Source: an uncultured SAR86 cluster bacterium
GTDB lineage: Bacteria; Pseudomonadota; Gammaproteobacteria; Magnimaribacterales; D2472
Assembly: GCA_902623685.1 (NCBI GenBank)
Contig: CACNUQ010000011.1
Coordinates: 1-39,739 of the forward strand
DNA: 39,739 bases
Direction: 5' to 3'
Below, piece after piece: positions 9,193-15,999 of the stretch. The position numbers and the translations under genes were made by a program. Under the pieces are notes generated by a model. That model ran no database searches. It was not told where the DNA came from and was given only the letters and a program-made list of their open reading frames with translations. The stretch's first letter is position 1; each line of letters starts with the position of its first letter.

Positions 9193-10399
9193 TTCTTATT
9201 TCCTTCAGCATAGAAAATATCGCATGAGAATTTAGAGCTGAAATTTGACTTAATTGATCAGCAGACACTCCATCTATTTTTTGCAAAAACTGATGAGGAT
9301 CATTAGATCTCAATAATTCAAAATAATCCTGTTGATTTATTGACGAAGATATTATCTTAAGGGCTTCGTAAGCTTCATTACGATACTGTCTTTTAAATCG
9401 ATCATGACTAAATAATTTAATGCGATCTTTAATTATTTGCCTTGCTTTAAGAGCCTCAGCAGATCGTTCATCTAAATTTTCTTGGGTAACAAGCTCTATA
9501 TCCTCTATTGTAAAAAGATATGCATATTCAAGATCTCGTACTTGATCCTCTACATTTCTAGGCACACCTAAATCAATTAACAACATTGGTTTATTTGATC
9601 TCAACCTCATTGCATCTTCGATAAGCCCTTTCCCTATAATAGGCAGTGGTGAATTTACAGATGTCACTAAAATATCAGTTGTTTGTATAAGTATTCCGAG
9701 CTTAGATAAATTATTGGTTACCAGGCTAAATGAGTCATTGATTTGCAAAAACTTTCTTGATCTATTGACTGCATGAATATTTGTTATTCCATTTTCATAA
9801 AAATTTTCAATGACGTTCATTGCCATCTGACCAGCGCCCACTATTGTAAGTTTTTGTTGAGTTGGATCTTCGAAAATCTCCTGAACAATTTTTAATGATA
9901 GGCCTGAAACAGATAATGGATTATAACCAACCTTTGTTTCGGTTCTGGCAGCTTTTGCTATCGATATTATTTCGTCAGTTGCTTTAAGAAGTTGATTATT
10001 TAACAATCCAAGTTTTGTGAAGTTTTGGACTGATTTCTTAAATTGTCCCAATATTTCCTGCTCTCCTAGGACTTGAGAATCTAAGCCACTTGCAACGCAA
10101 CACATATGCTCAATAGCTGCTTCTTCATTAAAAAAATATAAGCCGTCCCTGACATAATCATTACAACCTAAGAATTCAAGAGTTTTCTGAGCTATGGAAA
10201 TAGAAGTTCCAGGTGCTCCAAAATAATATATTTCTGTTCTGTTGCATGTAGAAAGTGCAAAAAAAGACTCTACAAAATGACCAAATTCCTCCTGAAAGAA
10301 ATTTATAAAGTCATCATGATTGGAGTCATTTATAATAAATAACTCTCTTTCAGATAACTTAGAAGTCTTATGATTTATGCCAAAAAGCTGTAATTCCAT
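9185..10399 (-). CDS. hemA: Glutamyl-tRNA reductase
   Basis: Reduces Glu-tRNA(Glu) to glutamate-1-semialdehyde with NADPH, the first committed step of C5-pathway haem synthesis (404 aa). The N-terminal catalytic domain has the nucleophile Cys52 in LSTCNRTEIYYF and the active-site His98; GLDSQVLGEQEILGQ (105-119) is the family signature. The NADPH domain shows IVGAGQMAMNVI (186-197), followed by the C-terminal dimerisation helix. The ATG start fits E. coli HemA (GINHKT). Its first 23 nt overlap head-to-head with the LolB-like gene, so its promoter must lie inside that gene's coding sequence; a GATAAT box ends 7 nt before the ATG. Confidence 0.96.
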   Translation of the reverse strand: MELQLFGINHKTSKLSERELFIINDSNHDDFINFFQEEFGHFVESFFALSTCNRTEIYYFGAPGTSISIAQKTLEFLGCNDYVRDGLYFFNEEAAIEHMCCVASGLDSQVLGEQEILGQFKKSVQNFTKLGLLNNQLLKATDEIISIAKAARTETKVGYNPLSVSGLSLKIVQEIFEDPTQQKLTIVGAGQMAMNVIENFYENGITNIHAVNRSRKFLQINDSFSLVTNNLSKLGILIQTTDILVTSVNSPLPIIGKGLIEDAMRLRSNKPMLLIDLGVPRNVEDQVRDLEYAYLFTIEDIELVTQENLDERSAEALKARQIIKDRIKLFSHDRFKRQYRNEAYEALKIISSSINQQDYFELLRSNDPHQFLQKIDGVSADQLSQISALNSHAIFSMLKEIRSA

Positions 10400-10868
10400 A
10401 ACAAAAATTATCTTAGCGTGTTGTGTGGTAATTTTAAGTGCTTGCTCATCTATATCTCAATCAACTAACCTAGAAAAAAGCTACATAGGTAAATTGAACC
10501 TTTCACAAAATAACCTAGTATCTAAATTCATTATTAGAATAAATGTATTTTCTGAAGATACTATTATACAGGTTAGTAAGCCAATATTAGGGAATCTTAT
10601 TAAGATAAAATTCAATCAAAATGATGGAATAACCACTAATCAAGAGCTTGATAGTAGTATTTTAACTTTGTTCAATAATTTTAATAAACAAGAATACACT
10701 TATTTTTTTAATTCCTGCTTCAAAAATTTAAATACTGATAAAAATGTATTTAAAATAATTAAAAACAACATTGAATTAAAATGCGAATATAAGGGACTAG
10801 ATACACTCTCAATATTTTTTGTTAATGATGATATTTTTTCAATAAATGGAATTTTAAAGCGTGAATAA
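10377..10868 (+). CDS. lolB: Diverged LolB-like outer-membrane lipoprotein
   Basis: A 163-aa lipoprotein. Residues 1-22 form a signal peptide with hydrophobic core IILACCVVIL and lipobox LSAC, giving Cys23 as the lipidated residue; Ser at +2 favours outer-membrane sorting. The rest is beta-prone and lysine/asparagine-rich, with no motif I can match confidently. Its place between hemA and ispE is that of LolB, the outer-membrane acceptor for lipoproteins delivered by LolA, and the size is slightly below the usual ~190-205 aa. The name rests mainly on position and the lipobox. The ATG at 10377 is the only start that keeps the signal peptide, and it overlaps the hemA 5' end by 23 nt. Its stop overlaps the ispE start by 8 nt. 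Confidence 0.6.
   Translation: MPKSCNSITKIILACCVVILSACSSISQSTNLEKSYIGKLNLSQNNLVSKFIIRINVFSEDTIIQVSKPILGNLIKIKFNQNDGITTNQELDSSILTLFNNFNKQEYTYFFNSCFKNLNTDKNVFKIIKNNIELKCEYKGLDTLSIFFVNDDIFSINGILKRE
10400..10412 (-). promoter_or_regulatory. Candidate hemA -10 box, possibly leaderless
   Basis: Minus-strand GATAAT (10412-10407) is 7 nt from the hemA ATG and there is no clear Shine-Dalgarno. It lies inside the signal-peptide codons of the divergent lipoprotein gene. The -35 region is poor. Confidence 0.3.
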
Positions 10869-11691
10869 GATAACGTTAGCTTGTCCAGCAAAGATAAACT
10901 TAAATCTATCGGTCTTAAGAAAAAAAATTGATGGAATGCATGAAATAAATTCACAATTTCAACTTATTAATTTGTTTGATGAGATGAAAATTGAAAAAAC
11001 AAGCTCTAAATTGATTAATGTATCAACAAATATCGATGCATCAATAAATGGAAAAAAAAATATTGTTTTTCAAGCTGTCAGTGAGCTATCAAAATATGTT
11101 GGAAGGCAAGTATATTGCAATATCAGTATTAAAAAGAATATTCCTTTGGGAGGTGGTCTTGGTGGAGGAAGTTCAAATGCTGCTGGAGCATTAATTGGAC
11201 TTAATGTATTGTTTGAGCTCGGTCTTTCATCAAAGGATTTAATAAAAATTGGAAAAAAGGTAGGCGCAGATGTACCCTTTTTTATCTTTGGAAAAAATGC
11301 ACATGCATCCGGTACTGGCGATGTTTTGATTGAAGCAAAAATTTCCTCTGAAAAAAAATATTTATTATTATTTCCTCAAATTCATTCCTCAACTAAAGAA
11401 TTATTTTCTCAATGGGATAAATTAAGCACGGATTCTCAAAATAAGATCTTAGAAAATGAAGAAAACTCATTCCTTCCCTTATTTCTTGAGAACAATATAG
11501 ATGTTAAAGAAAATTTCAATCAATTAAACAAACTTTGCTCTCTAAGATTATCTGGAACTGGATCGACAATGTTTTTTGAATACGAAAATATGAATGAAAT
11601 TGAAAAAACTTTAAAAAAAATTCCAAGTAAATGGAGACACTCTTTTTGTGAACCTTTACAATGTTCACCATTATTAACTTACTTAACATAA
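10861..11691 (+). CDS. ispE: 4-diphosphocytidyl-2-C-methyl-D-erythritol kinase
   Basis: GHMP kinase (276 aa) of the MEP isoprenoid pathway; it phosphorylates CDP-ME at the 2-hydroxyl. Lys11 in CPAKINLNL and Asp137 in GADVPFF match the catalytic pair, and the glycine-rich ATP loop PLGGGLGGGSSNAAGA spans 95-110. The start is GTG inside the overlap GTGAATAA with the upstream lipoprotein gene. The stop codon TAA (11689-11691) is directly followed by the first base of tRNA-Gln, so the message and tRNA must be separated by RNase P cleavage. Confidence 0.95.
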   Translation: MNKITLACPAKINLNLSVLRKKIDGMHEINSQFQLINLFDEMKIEKTSSKLINVSTNIDASINGKKNIVFQAVSELSKYVGRQVYCNISIKKNIPLGGGLGGGSSNAAGALIGLNVLFELGLSSKDLIKIGKKVGADVPFFIFGKNAHASGTGDVLIEAKISSEKKYLLLFPQIHSSTKELFSQWDKLSTDSQNKILENEENSFLPLFLENNIDVKENFNQLNKLCSLRLSGTGSTMFFEYENMNEIEKTLKKIPSKWRHSFCEPLQCSPLLTYLT

Positions 11692-11766
11692 TGGGGTGTG
11701 GCCAAGCGGTAAGGCAACGGGTTTTGATCCCGTCATGCGCTGGTTCGAATCCAGCCACCCCAGCCA
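11692..11766 (+). tRNA. tRNA-Gln (anticodon TTG)
   Basis: Full cloverleaf of 75 nt with encoded CCA. Acceptor TGGGGTG pairs with CACCCCA; anticodon arm is ACGGG-TTTTGAT-CCCGT; T arm is CTGG-TTCGAAT-CCAG; discriminator is G. The U1-A72 pair is retained, an identity feature for both GlnRS and GatCAB. It abuts the ispE stop codon and lies 12 nt before prs, so it is probably transcribed in one operon and processed out. Confidence 0.97.
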
Positions 11767-11778
11767 ATAATAAGAAAA

Positions 11779-12738
11779 ATGATTAATAAACAAACAGTTG
11801 GAATCTTCTCAGGCTCAGCTTCAAAAGTTTTATCTGAAGAAGTAGCAAAAATACTAGGCATAAAGCTAGGTGAAATTGATTTAGGTAAATTTTCAGATGG
11901 AGAAATTAAGGTTGAGGTTTTGGAAAATGTCCGAGGGCATGAAGCTTATATCATTCAATCAACGTGCTCTCCATCTAATGCAAATTTAATGGAATTAATG
12001 TTAATTACGGATGCTTTAAAGCGCTCATCTGCATCAAAAATTACAGCAATTCTTCCTTATTATGGTTATGCACGCCAAGATAGAAGAGTAAGATCAGCAA
12101 GAGTTCCAATAAGTGCAAAAGTAATTGCAGATATGTTGAATTCTGTTGGCGTTGATAGAGTTCTGACAGTAGATCTTCATTCTGAATCTATACAAGGTTT
12201 TTTTGATATGCCAGCTGATAATGTTTACGCAACAAAAATCATGCATGATGATATTAAGTCTAGAACAGCAACAGATGAGCAAATACTTGTTGTCTCTCCT
12301 GATGTAGGTGGTGTTGTAAGAGCGAGGGCATTGGCAAAATTTCTAGACGAATCTGATTTAGCAATTATTGATAAACGAAGAGCTTCATCAAATGAATCAG
12401 AGGTTATGAATATAATTGGAGACGTTAAGGGAAAAAGCTGTATTGTTCCTGACGATATAATCGATACAGCTGGCACTTTATGTAATGCAGCTAAGGCTCT
12501 AAAAGATGCTGGTGCTGCTAAGGTTAAAGCATATATCACTCATCCAGTATTATCTGGACCAGCTATTGAAAGAATTTCTGATTCGGCTATAGATGAATTA
12601 GTTGTAACCAATTCAATTTCTTTATCCCCAGAAGCAGAAAAATGCAGTAAAATACGCGTCATTTCTCTTGCCCCTACAATTGCAGAGTGCATTAGAAGAT
12701 TAAACAATGAAGAGTCGCTTAGTGCTCTATTTTTGTAA
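11779..12738 (+). CDS. prs: Ribose-phosphate pyrophosphokinase (PRPP synthase)
   Basis: Makes PRPP from ribose-5-phosphate and ATP for nucleotide, histidine and tryptophan synthesis (319 aa). Visible: [10 protein letters not shown], the ATP/catalytic segment YGYARQDRR (95-103), [13 protein letters not shown] (131-143) with His134, KRR in the flexible loop (199-201), and the PRPP loop [11 protein letters not shown] (224-234). Length is standard for class I enzymes. The ATG follows tRNA-Gln by a 12-nt leader containing only a weak AAGAAA ribosome site. The mature 5' end of the prs mRNA may be set by tRNA 3' processing. Confidence 0.97.
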   Translation: MINKQTVGIFSGSASKVLSEEVAKILGIKLGEIDLGKFSDGEIKVEVLENVRGHEAYIIQSTCSPSNANLMELMLITDALKRSSASKITAILPYYGYARQDRRVRSARVPISAKVIADMLNSVGVDRVLTVDLHSESIQGFFDMPADNVYATKIMHDDIKSRTATDEQILVVSPDVGGVVRARALAKFLDESDLAIIDKRRASSNESEVMNIIGDVKGKSCIVPDDIIDTAGTLCNAAKALKDAGAAKVKAYITHPVLSGPAIERISDSAIDELVVTNSISLSPEAEKCSKIRVISLAPTIAECIRRLNNEESLSALFL

Positions 12739-12758
12739 GAATTAATTAAAAGGTAAGC

Positions 12759-13475
12759 ATGATGTCAGATGAAATTATATTAAACGCAGATCTTAGAGTT
12801 AGGACTGGTACAAACAAGACTAGAGAAATTAGACGAGAAGGTTCTATGGTTCCTGCCATCATCTATGGAAATGAAGAAGAAACGAAGAATATTAAAGTTA
12901 AGTTAAATGAGCTTACTAAAGCATCTGAAAATGAACTTTTCTACACTCAGGTTTTAAAAATTATACTTGAGGGCCAAGAAGAAAAAGTTGTTCTAAAGCA
13001 GCTTCAAAGAGAACCTGTAAAAGGGAAGTTTCTTCATGCTGATTTTCAAAGGGTTTCAAGAAAAACAAAATTAAAAGTAGTTGTTCCTTTCAGATTTATT
13101 GGAGAGGAAGAATGCGAGGGTGTAAAGATAGATGGTGGAGTTATTGCTAAGGCAATTTCAGAAATTGAAATTTCATGTTTAGCTGGAAATATTCCTGAAG
13201 CCATTGAAGTTAATATTACAAACTTAATGCTAAATGAAGCGGTACGTTTATCAGATATCACTTTGCCTGAGGGTGCAGAGATTCCTGGGTTTGATGAAGA
13301 AAATGACCAGATGATTGTTTCTGTCAATCCTCCTAGAGCAGAGGAAGAAGAACCAGAGATTGTTCCTGAAGGTGAGGAAGGTGAGGAAGGTGAAGTTGTT
13401 GAGGGAGAGGATTCATCCTCTGATCAAGATGATGCTGATAACGACTCTTCAGAAGATGCAGAATCAAGTGATTAA
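12759..13475 (+). CDS. rplY: Ribosomal protein bL25, long CTC/TL5 form
   Basis: Binds 5S rRNA in the large subunit. It is 238 aa long: the N-terminal L25 domain (ADLRVRTGTNKTREIRREGSMVPAIIYG), a beta-rich C-terminal CTC domain to about residue 192, and a strongly acidic tail of roughly 45 residues rich in E, D and S. E. coli L25 has only the first domain; the longer form is common in other proteobacteria. ATG codons occur at 12759 and 12762; AAAGG upstream suits either. Placement between prs and pth is the normal order. The tail includes an imperfect DNA repeat (see repeat entry). Confidence 0.95.
   Translation: MMSDEIILNADLRVRTGTNKTREIRREGSMVPAIIYGNEEETKNIKVKLNELTKASENELFYTQVLKIILEGQEEKVVLKQLQREPVKGKFLHADFQRVSRKTKLKVVVPFRFIGEEECEGVKIDGGVIAKAISEIEISCLAGNIPEAIEVNITNLMLNEAVRLSDITLPEGAEIPGFDEENDQMIVSVNPPRAEEEEPEIVPEGEEGEEGEVVEGEDSSSDQDDADNDSSEDAESSD
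13371..13397 (+). repeat. 9-bp in-frame tandem repeat in rplY
   Basis: GGTGAGGAA occurs twice in tandem (13371-13379, 13380-13388), followed by a degenerate third copy GGTGAAGTT. It encodes GEE-GEE-GEV in the acidic tail. Such repeats can gain or lose units by slippage without shifting the frame. Confidence 0.7.
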
Positions 13476-13489
13476 ACTCAAAAAAATCT

Positions 13490-14053
13490 GTGCCTAATAT
13501 CTGTATTATTGGATTAGGAAATCCTGGCACTAAATATAATGGAACCCGTCATAACATTGGAAAAGATTGGGTAAAAAGTGTTGCAATCGACACTGATTTA
13601 GATTTACAAGTAAAGAAAAAAATTGAATCCACAGTTGGATTGTCTGGTGATGAAAAAATTCTATGGGGATACCCCAATCAGTATGTAAATGAATCAGGTA
13701 ATTCAATTAACAAAATTCTGAAAACCAATAATTTTAATCTTGAACAAATAATAGTTATTCATGATGATTTAGATTTACCGCTTGGCACTCTGAAATTAAA
13801 AATTGGTGGTGGGCATGGTGGGCACAACGGATTGAAAAGTATCATATCTCATGCAGGTAAATCATTTATAAGGCTAAGAGTGGGAATTGGTCATCCAGGT
13901 AATAAAGTTGATGTAACCGATTGGGTCTTAGGTAAATTTAAAACTGCTGAAAAAGACTTAATTATAAAAAGCTTTTATAAGTTCAATCATGTCATAGAGC
14001 TCTTGAGCAACAACGATATTCATACAGCGCAATTAAAACTGCATACAGAATAA
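13490..14053 (+). CDS. pth: Peptidyl-tRNA hydrolase
   Basis: Releases tRNA from peptidyl-tRNA dropped by ribosomes (187 aa). Active-site residues are all present: Asn11 and His21 in GLGNPGTKYNGTRHNIG, Asn67 in QYVNESG, Asp92 in IHDDLDLPLG, and Asn113 in GGGHGGHNGLKS. The start is GTG at 13490, 14 nt after rplY, with only an A-rich leader and no good Shine-Dalgarno; the protein begins just before the first beta strand (NICIIGLGNPG), so this start is required. The stop is directly followed by the ychF ATG. Confidence 0.95.
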   Translation: MPNICIIGLGNPGTKYNGTRHNIGKDWVKSVAIDTDLDLQVKKKIESTVGLSGDEKILWGYPNQYVNESGNSINKILKTNNFNLEQIIVIHDDLDLPLGTLKLKIGGGHGGHNGLKSIISHAGKSFIRLRVGIGHPGNKVDVTDWVLGKFKTAEKDLIIKSFYKFNHVIELLSNNDIHTAQLKLHTE

Positions 14054-15139
14054 ATGGGATTTAAATGTGGAATTTTAGGCTTGCCTAATGTGGGCAAATC
14101 AACCTTATTTAATGCTATAACTAAGTCCTCTATCCCAGCTGAAAACTTTCCCTTTTGTACAATTGAACCAAATCTTGGAATCGTGAATGTTCCTGATAAA
14201 AGACTAGATAAAATAAATGATATTGTAAACTCTGAAAATGTAATACCAACTACAATGAGCTTCGTTGATATTGCTGGGCTAGTAAAAGGTGCGTCAAAGG
14301 GAGAGGGTTTGGGGAATGCATTCTTGTCCAACATTAGAGAGATGAATGCGCTTCTTCATGTTGTAAGATGTTTTGATGATGAAAATGTAGTGCATGTAGA
14401 TGGTTCGATCAATCCCCTGAAAGATGTAGAGACAATCAATCTTGAATTAGTATTTGCTGACCTTGAGGTCCTTGAAAAAAGAGATCAAAAATTAGAAAAA
14501 TTAATTAGATCTGGAGATCAAGATGCAAAAAAACAAAAAATAATAATCCAAACTCTAATGGAGTTGATGGAGAATGGAAATTTACCAAAGCTTGATAAAT
14601 TCAATGTTGAAGAAATAAAATTTATTGAAAGCATGAATTTGCTTTCAACAAAACCAATGGTTTTAATTGCAAATTTATCTGATGACCAGTCAAAAAATAA
14701 TCTTGATGGCCTCAAGAATTATGCAGAGACGAACAACATTAATATTATTTCGGCTGTAATAAAGGTTGAGCATGAGCTTGCAACACTGGAAATAGAAGAA
14801 CAAAAAGAATATCTAGAACTACTTGAAATGGATGAGCCTGTACTAAATAAAATTATTCTTGCAGGATATAAATTACTAAAATTAGAAACATTCTTTACCT
14901 CTGGACCGAAAGAATCTAGAGCTTGGACAATTCCAAAAGACTGCATGGCACCTCAAGCTGCAGGAGTTATCCACACTGATTTTGAAAGAGGTTTTATTAA
15001 GGCCGAAGTCATCTCATTTGAAGATTTTATTGATTGCAATGGGGAATCTGGTGCAAAGAAAAATGGCAAATTAAGACTAGAGGGAAAGGACTATTTAGTA
15101 AAGGATGGAGATATAATCCACTTCAAATTTAATGTTTGA
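14054..15139 (+). CDS. ychF: Redox-regulated ATPase/GTPase YchF
   Basis: Universally conserved Obg-family P-loop protein linked to translation and oxidative stress (361 aa). Walker A is GLPNVGKSTLFN (9-20) with Lys15; switch II is VDIAGLVKGASKGEGLG. The usual NKxD base-recognition motif is replaced by ANLSDD, as in YchF proteins that prefer ATP. A C-terminal TGS domain contains GVIHTDFERGFIKAEV. The ATG starts immediately after the pth stop with no gap, so expression is coupled to pth. Its TGA stop lies inside the -35 element of the next tRNA gene. Confidence 0.96.
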   Translation: MGFKCGILGLPNVGKSTLFNAITKSSIPAENFPFCTIEPNLGIVNVPDKRLDKINDIVNSENVIPTTMSFVDIAGLVKGASKGEGLGNAFLSNIREMNALLHVVRCFDDENVVHVDGSINPLKDVETINLELVFADLEVLEKRDQKLEKLIRSGDQDAKKQKIIIQTLMELMENGNLPKLDKFNVEEIKFIESMNLLSTKPMVLIANLSDDQSKNNLDGLKNYAETNNINIISAVIKVEHELATLEIEEQKEYLELLEMDEPVLNKIILAGYKLLKLETFFTSGPKESRAWTIPKDCMAPQAAGVIHTDFERGFIKAEVISFEDFIDCNGESGAKKNGKLRLEGKDYLVKDGDIIHFKFNV

Positions 15140-15163
15140 CTTATAAATCAAGTTCTTTATGAT
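15136..15163 (+). promoter_or_regulatory. Promoter of tRNA-Met
   Basis: TTGACT (15136-15141) and TATGAT (15158-15163) are separated by 16 bp, each one mismatch from consensus. The predicted start near 15170 is about 4 nt before the tRNA. The -35 box overlaps the ychF stop codon. Confidence 0.65.
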
Positions 15164-15173
15164 CATACCACTT

Positions 15174-15250
15174 GGCTATGTAGCTCAGATGGTTAGAGCA
15201 CAGCACTCATAACGCTGGGGTCGGTGGTTCAATTCCACCCATAGCCACCA
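15174..15250 (+). tRNA. tRNA-Met elongator (anticodon CAT)
   Basis: 77 nt with encoded CCA. Acceptor GGCTATG pairs with CATAGCC, discriminator A; the loop CTCATAA gives anticodon CAT. The acceptor resembles E. coli elongator tRNA-Met, and a Watson-Crick 1-72 pair rules out an initiator; the C4-G69/C5-G68 pairs of tRNA-Ile2 are absent. The anticodon stem is CAGCA/CGCTG, which leaves an A31-C39 mismatch next to the loop. Confidence 0.93.
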
Positions 15251-15275
15251 TATATTTTTATTTTAGATCAAAGAG

Positions 15276-15306
15276 AATATTCAGATAAGAAATTATCTGG
15301 AATATT
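15276..15306. terminator. AU-rich hairpin between tRNA-Met and the convergent small ORF
   Basis: AATATTCAGATAA and TTATCTGGAATATT pair across a GAAA loop with one bulged G. It lies where tRNA-Met transcripts (plus strand) and the small-ORF transcript (minus strand) converge, so it may end both. It has no strong T-run, so it could be a 3' stability hairpin instead. Confidence 0.4.
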
Positions 15307-15320
15307 AAATTCAATATTTA

Positions 15321-15554
15321 CTATTCTTTCTTTAAAAATATTAAAATTATTATTAAAGATACTAGTGCTAACAAAGCATCTTCGCCAAGCATATTCAAAA
15401 TATCTGTGACATTTCTGTATACATCGCCAACAAATGGAGTGGTAGGCCCAAAAATAATACCCAGCAACAGAGAAACAGCTACAAGAGGTAACAATAATTT
15501 TAATAATTTATTAAAAAAAGCAGTGAGTTTAATAAGAGAATTATTAAGATTCAT
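15321..15554 (-). CDS. Small two-helix membrane protein, second of a pair
   Basis: 77 aa; not a family I recognise. A lysine-bearing N-terminus is followed by hydrophobic helix 18-36 (LKLLLPLVAVSLLLGIIFG), a polar middle FVGDVYRNVTDILNMLGED (41-59), and helix 60-74 ending in KKE. The middle segment DVxxNVTxI is shared with the neighbouring 72-aa protein (DVIGNITSL), and the helix order is the same, so the two look like paralogues. Its ATG begins four bases past the T-run of an intrinsic terminator and has no Shine-Dalgarno, so expression probably needs read-through from the upstream gene. The shared pattern and clean frame argue that it is real. Confidence 0.6.
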   Translation of the reverse strand: MNLNNSLIKLTAFFNKLLKLLLPLVAVSLLLGIIFGPTTPFVGDVYRNVTDILNMLGEDALLALVSLIIILIFLKKE

Positions 15555-15556
15555 TT

Positions 15557-15593
15557 TAAAAAAGTTAGAAAGGGCCTAATGACCCTTTCTAAC
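15557..15593 (-). terminator. Intrinsic terminator between the paired small genes
   Basis: Perfect 11-bp inverted repeat GTTAGAAAGGG/CCCTTTCTAAC with an 8-nt loop (15564-15593). On the minus strand it is followed at once by TTTTTT (15563-15558). It ends transcription of the 72-aa gene and abuts the start codon of the 77-aa gene. Confidence 0.85.
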
Positions 15594-15610
15594 AATAACA
15601 AGCTTAATGC

Positions 15611-15829
15611 TTATCTGTTTAGCAAGCTGTATAGAACTGCTAATACAAGTAGCCCTACAACACCATTAGAAGCTAAAGACTCGACCAATGATGTAATATT
15701 TCCAATCACATCTAGTCCTAACATATCACCGAAAGCAAGGCTTCCAACAATACCAAGTCCCAAGATACCAATGATAACGCTAGTTAAATTACTAACTAGG
15801 TCGCTTAACATTCTAAATGCATTATCCAT
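15611..15829 (-). CDS. Small two-helix membrane protein, first of a pair
   Basis: 72 aa; function unknown. Layout: an amphipathic N-terminus (MDNAFRMLSDLVSNL), hydrophobic helix about 16-33 rich in glycine (SVIIGILGLGIVGSLAFG), a conserved-looking LDVIGNITSLVESL middle (39-52), and a second helix about 55-70 (NGVVGLLVLAVLYSLL). It shares DVxxN[IV]Tx[IL] and topology with the adjacent 77-aa product. It has the strongest ribosome site seen in the window, AGGGGG at 15840-15835, five bases before the ATG, and ends in a strong terminator, which together suggest high expression from its own transcript. Glycine-rich paired helices suggest a membrane oligomer, but this is only a guess. Confidence 0.75.
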   Translation of the reverse strand: MDNAFRMLSDLVSNLTSVIIGILGLGIVGSLAFGDMLGLDVIGNITSLVESLASNGVVGLLVLAVLYSLLNR

Positions 15830-15834
15830 AATTT

Positions 15835-15874
15835 CCCCCTATGGTTTGCATGGTTAGTTAACACATAAAACCAT
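15835..15874 (-). promoter_or_regulatory. Structured leader of the 72-aa membrane protein gene
   Basis: On the minus strand ATGGTTT (15874-15868) can pair with AACCAT (15855-15850) or with AAACCAT (15847-15841). The second copy touches the AGGGGG ribosome site (15840-15835). Two exclusive pairings beside the ribosome site could act as a switch; equally, this could be a protein-binding direct/inverted repeat. The rest of the 170-bp gap up to pnp is very AT-rich with no clear promoter or terminator that I could fix. Confidence 0.3.
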
Positions 15875-15999
15875 AAAAAGAAATTGTGAACAAGATATAT
15901 GAGTTAAAAATATCTGAAAATTTGACTTTTTAAAGATAAATATTACTAATATAAATAAAATTTCTTATATATTATAAATATCAATTATATTTAAATTAC

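Noticed and set aside
15579-15857. 92-codon plus-strand ORF opposite the 72-aa membrane protein
   Set aside because: Low-complexity S/T/P/I-rich translation, no ribosome site, and it runs through the terminator hairpin; it is the antisense shadow of the better supported minus-strand gene.
15922-15950. TTGACT with weak downstream -10 on the plus strand in the pnp flank
   Set aside because: No gene follows on that strand before pnp, and the -10 match is poor; likely chance in AT-rich sequence.
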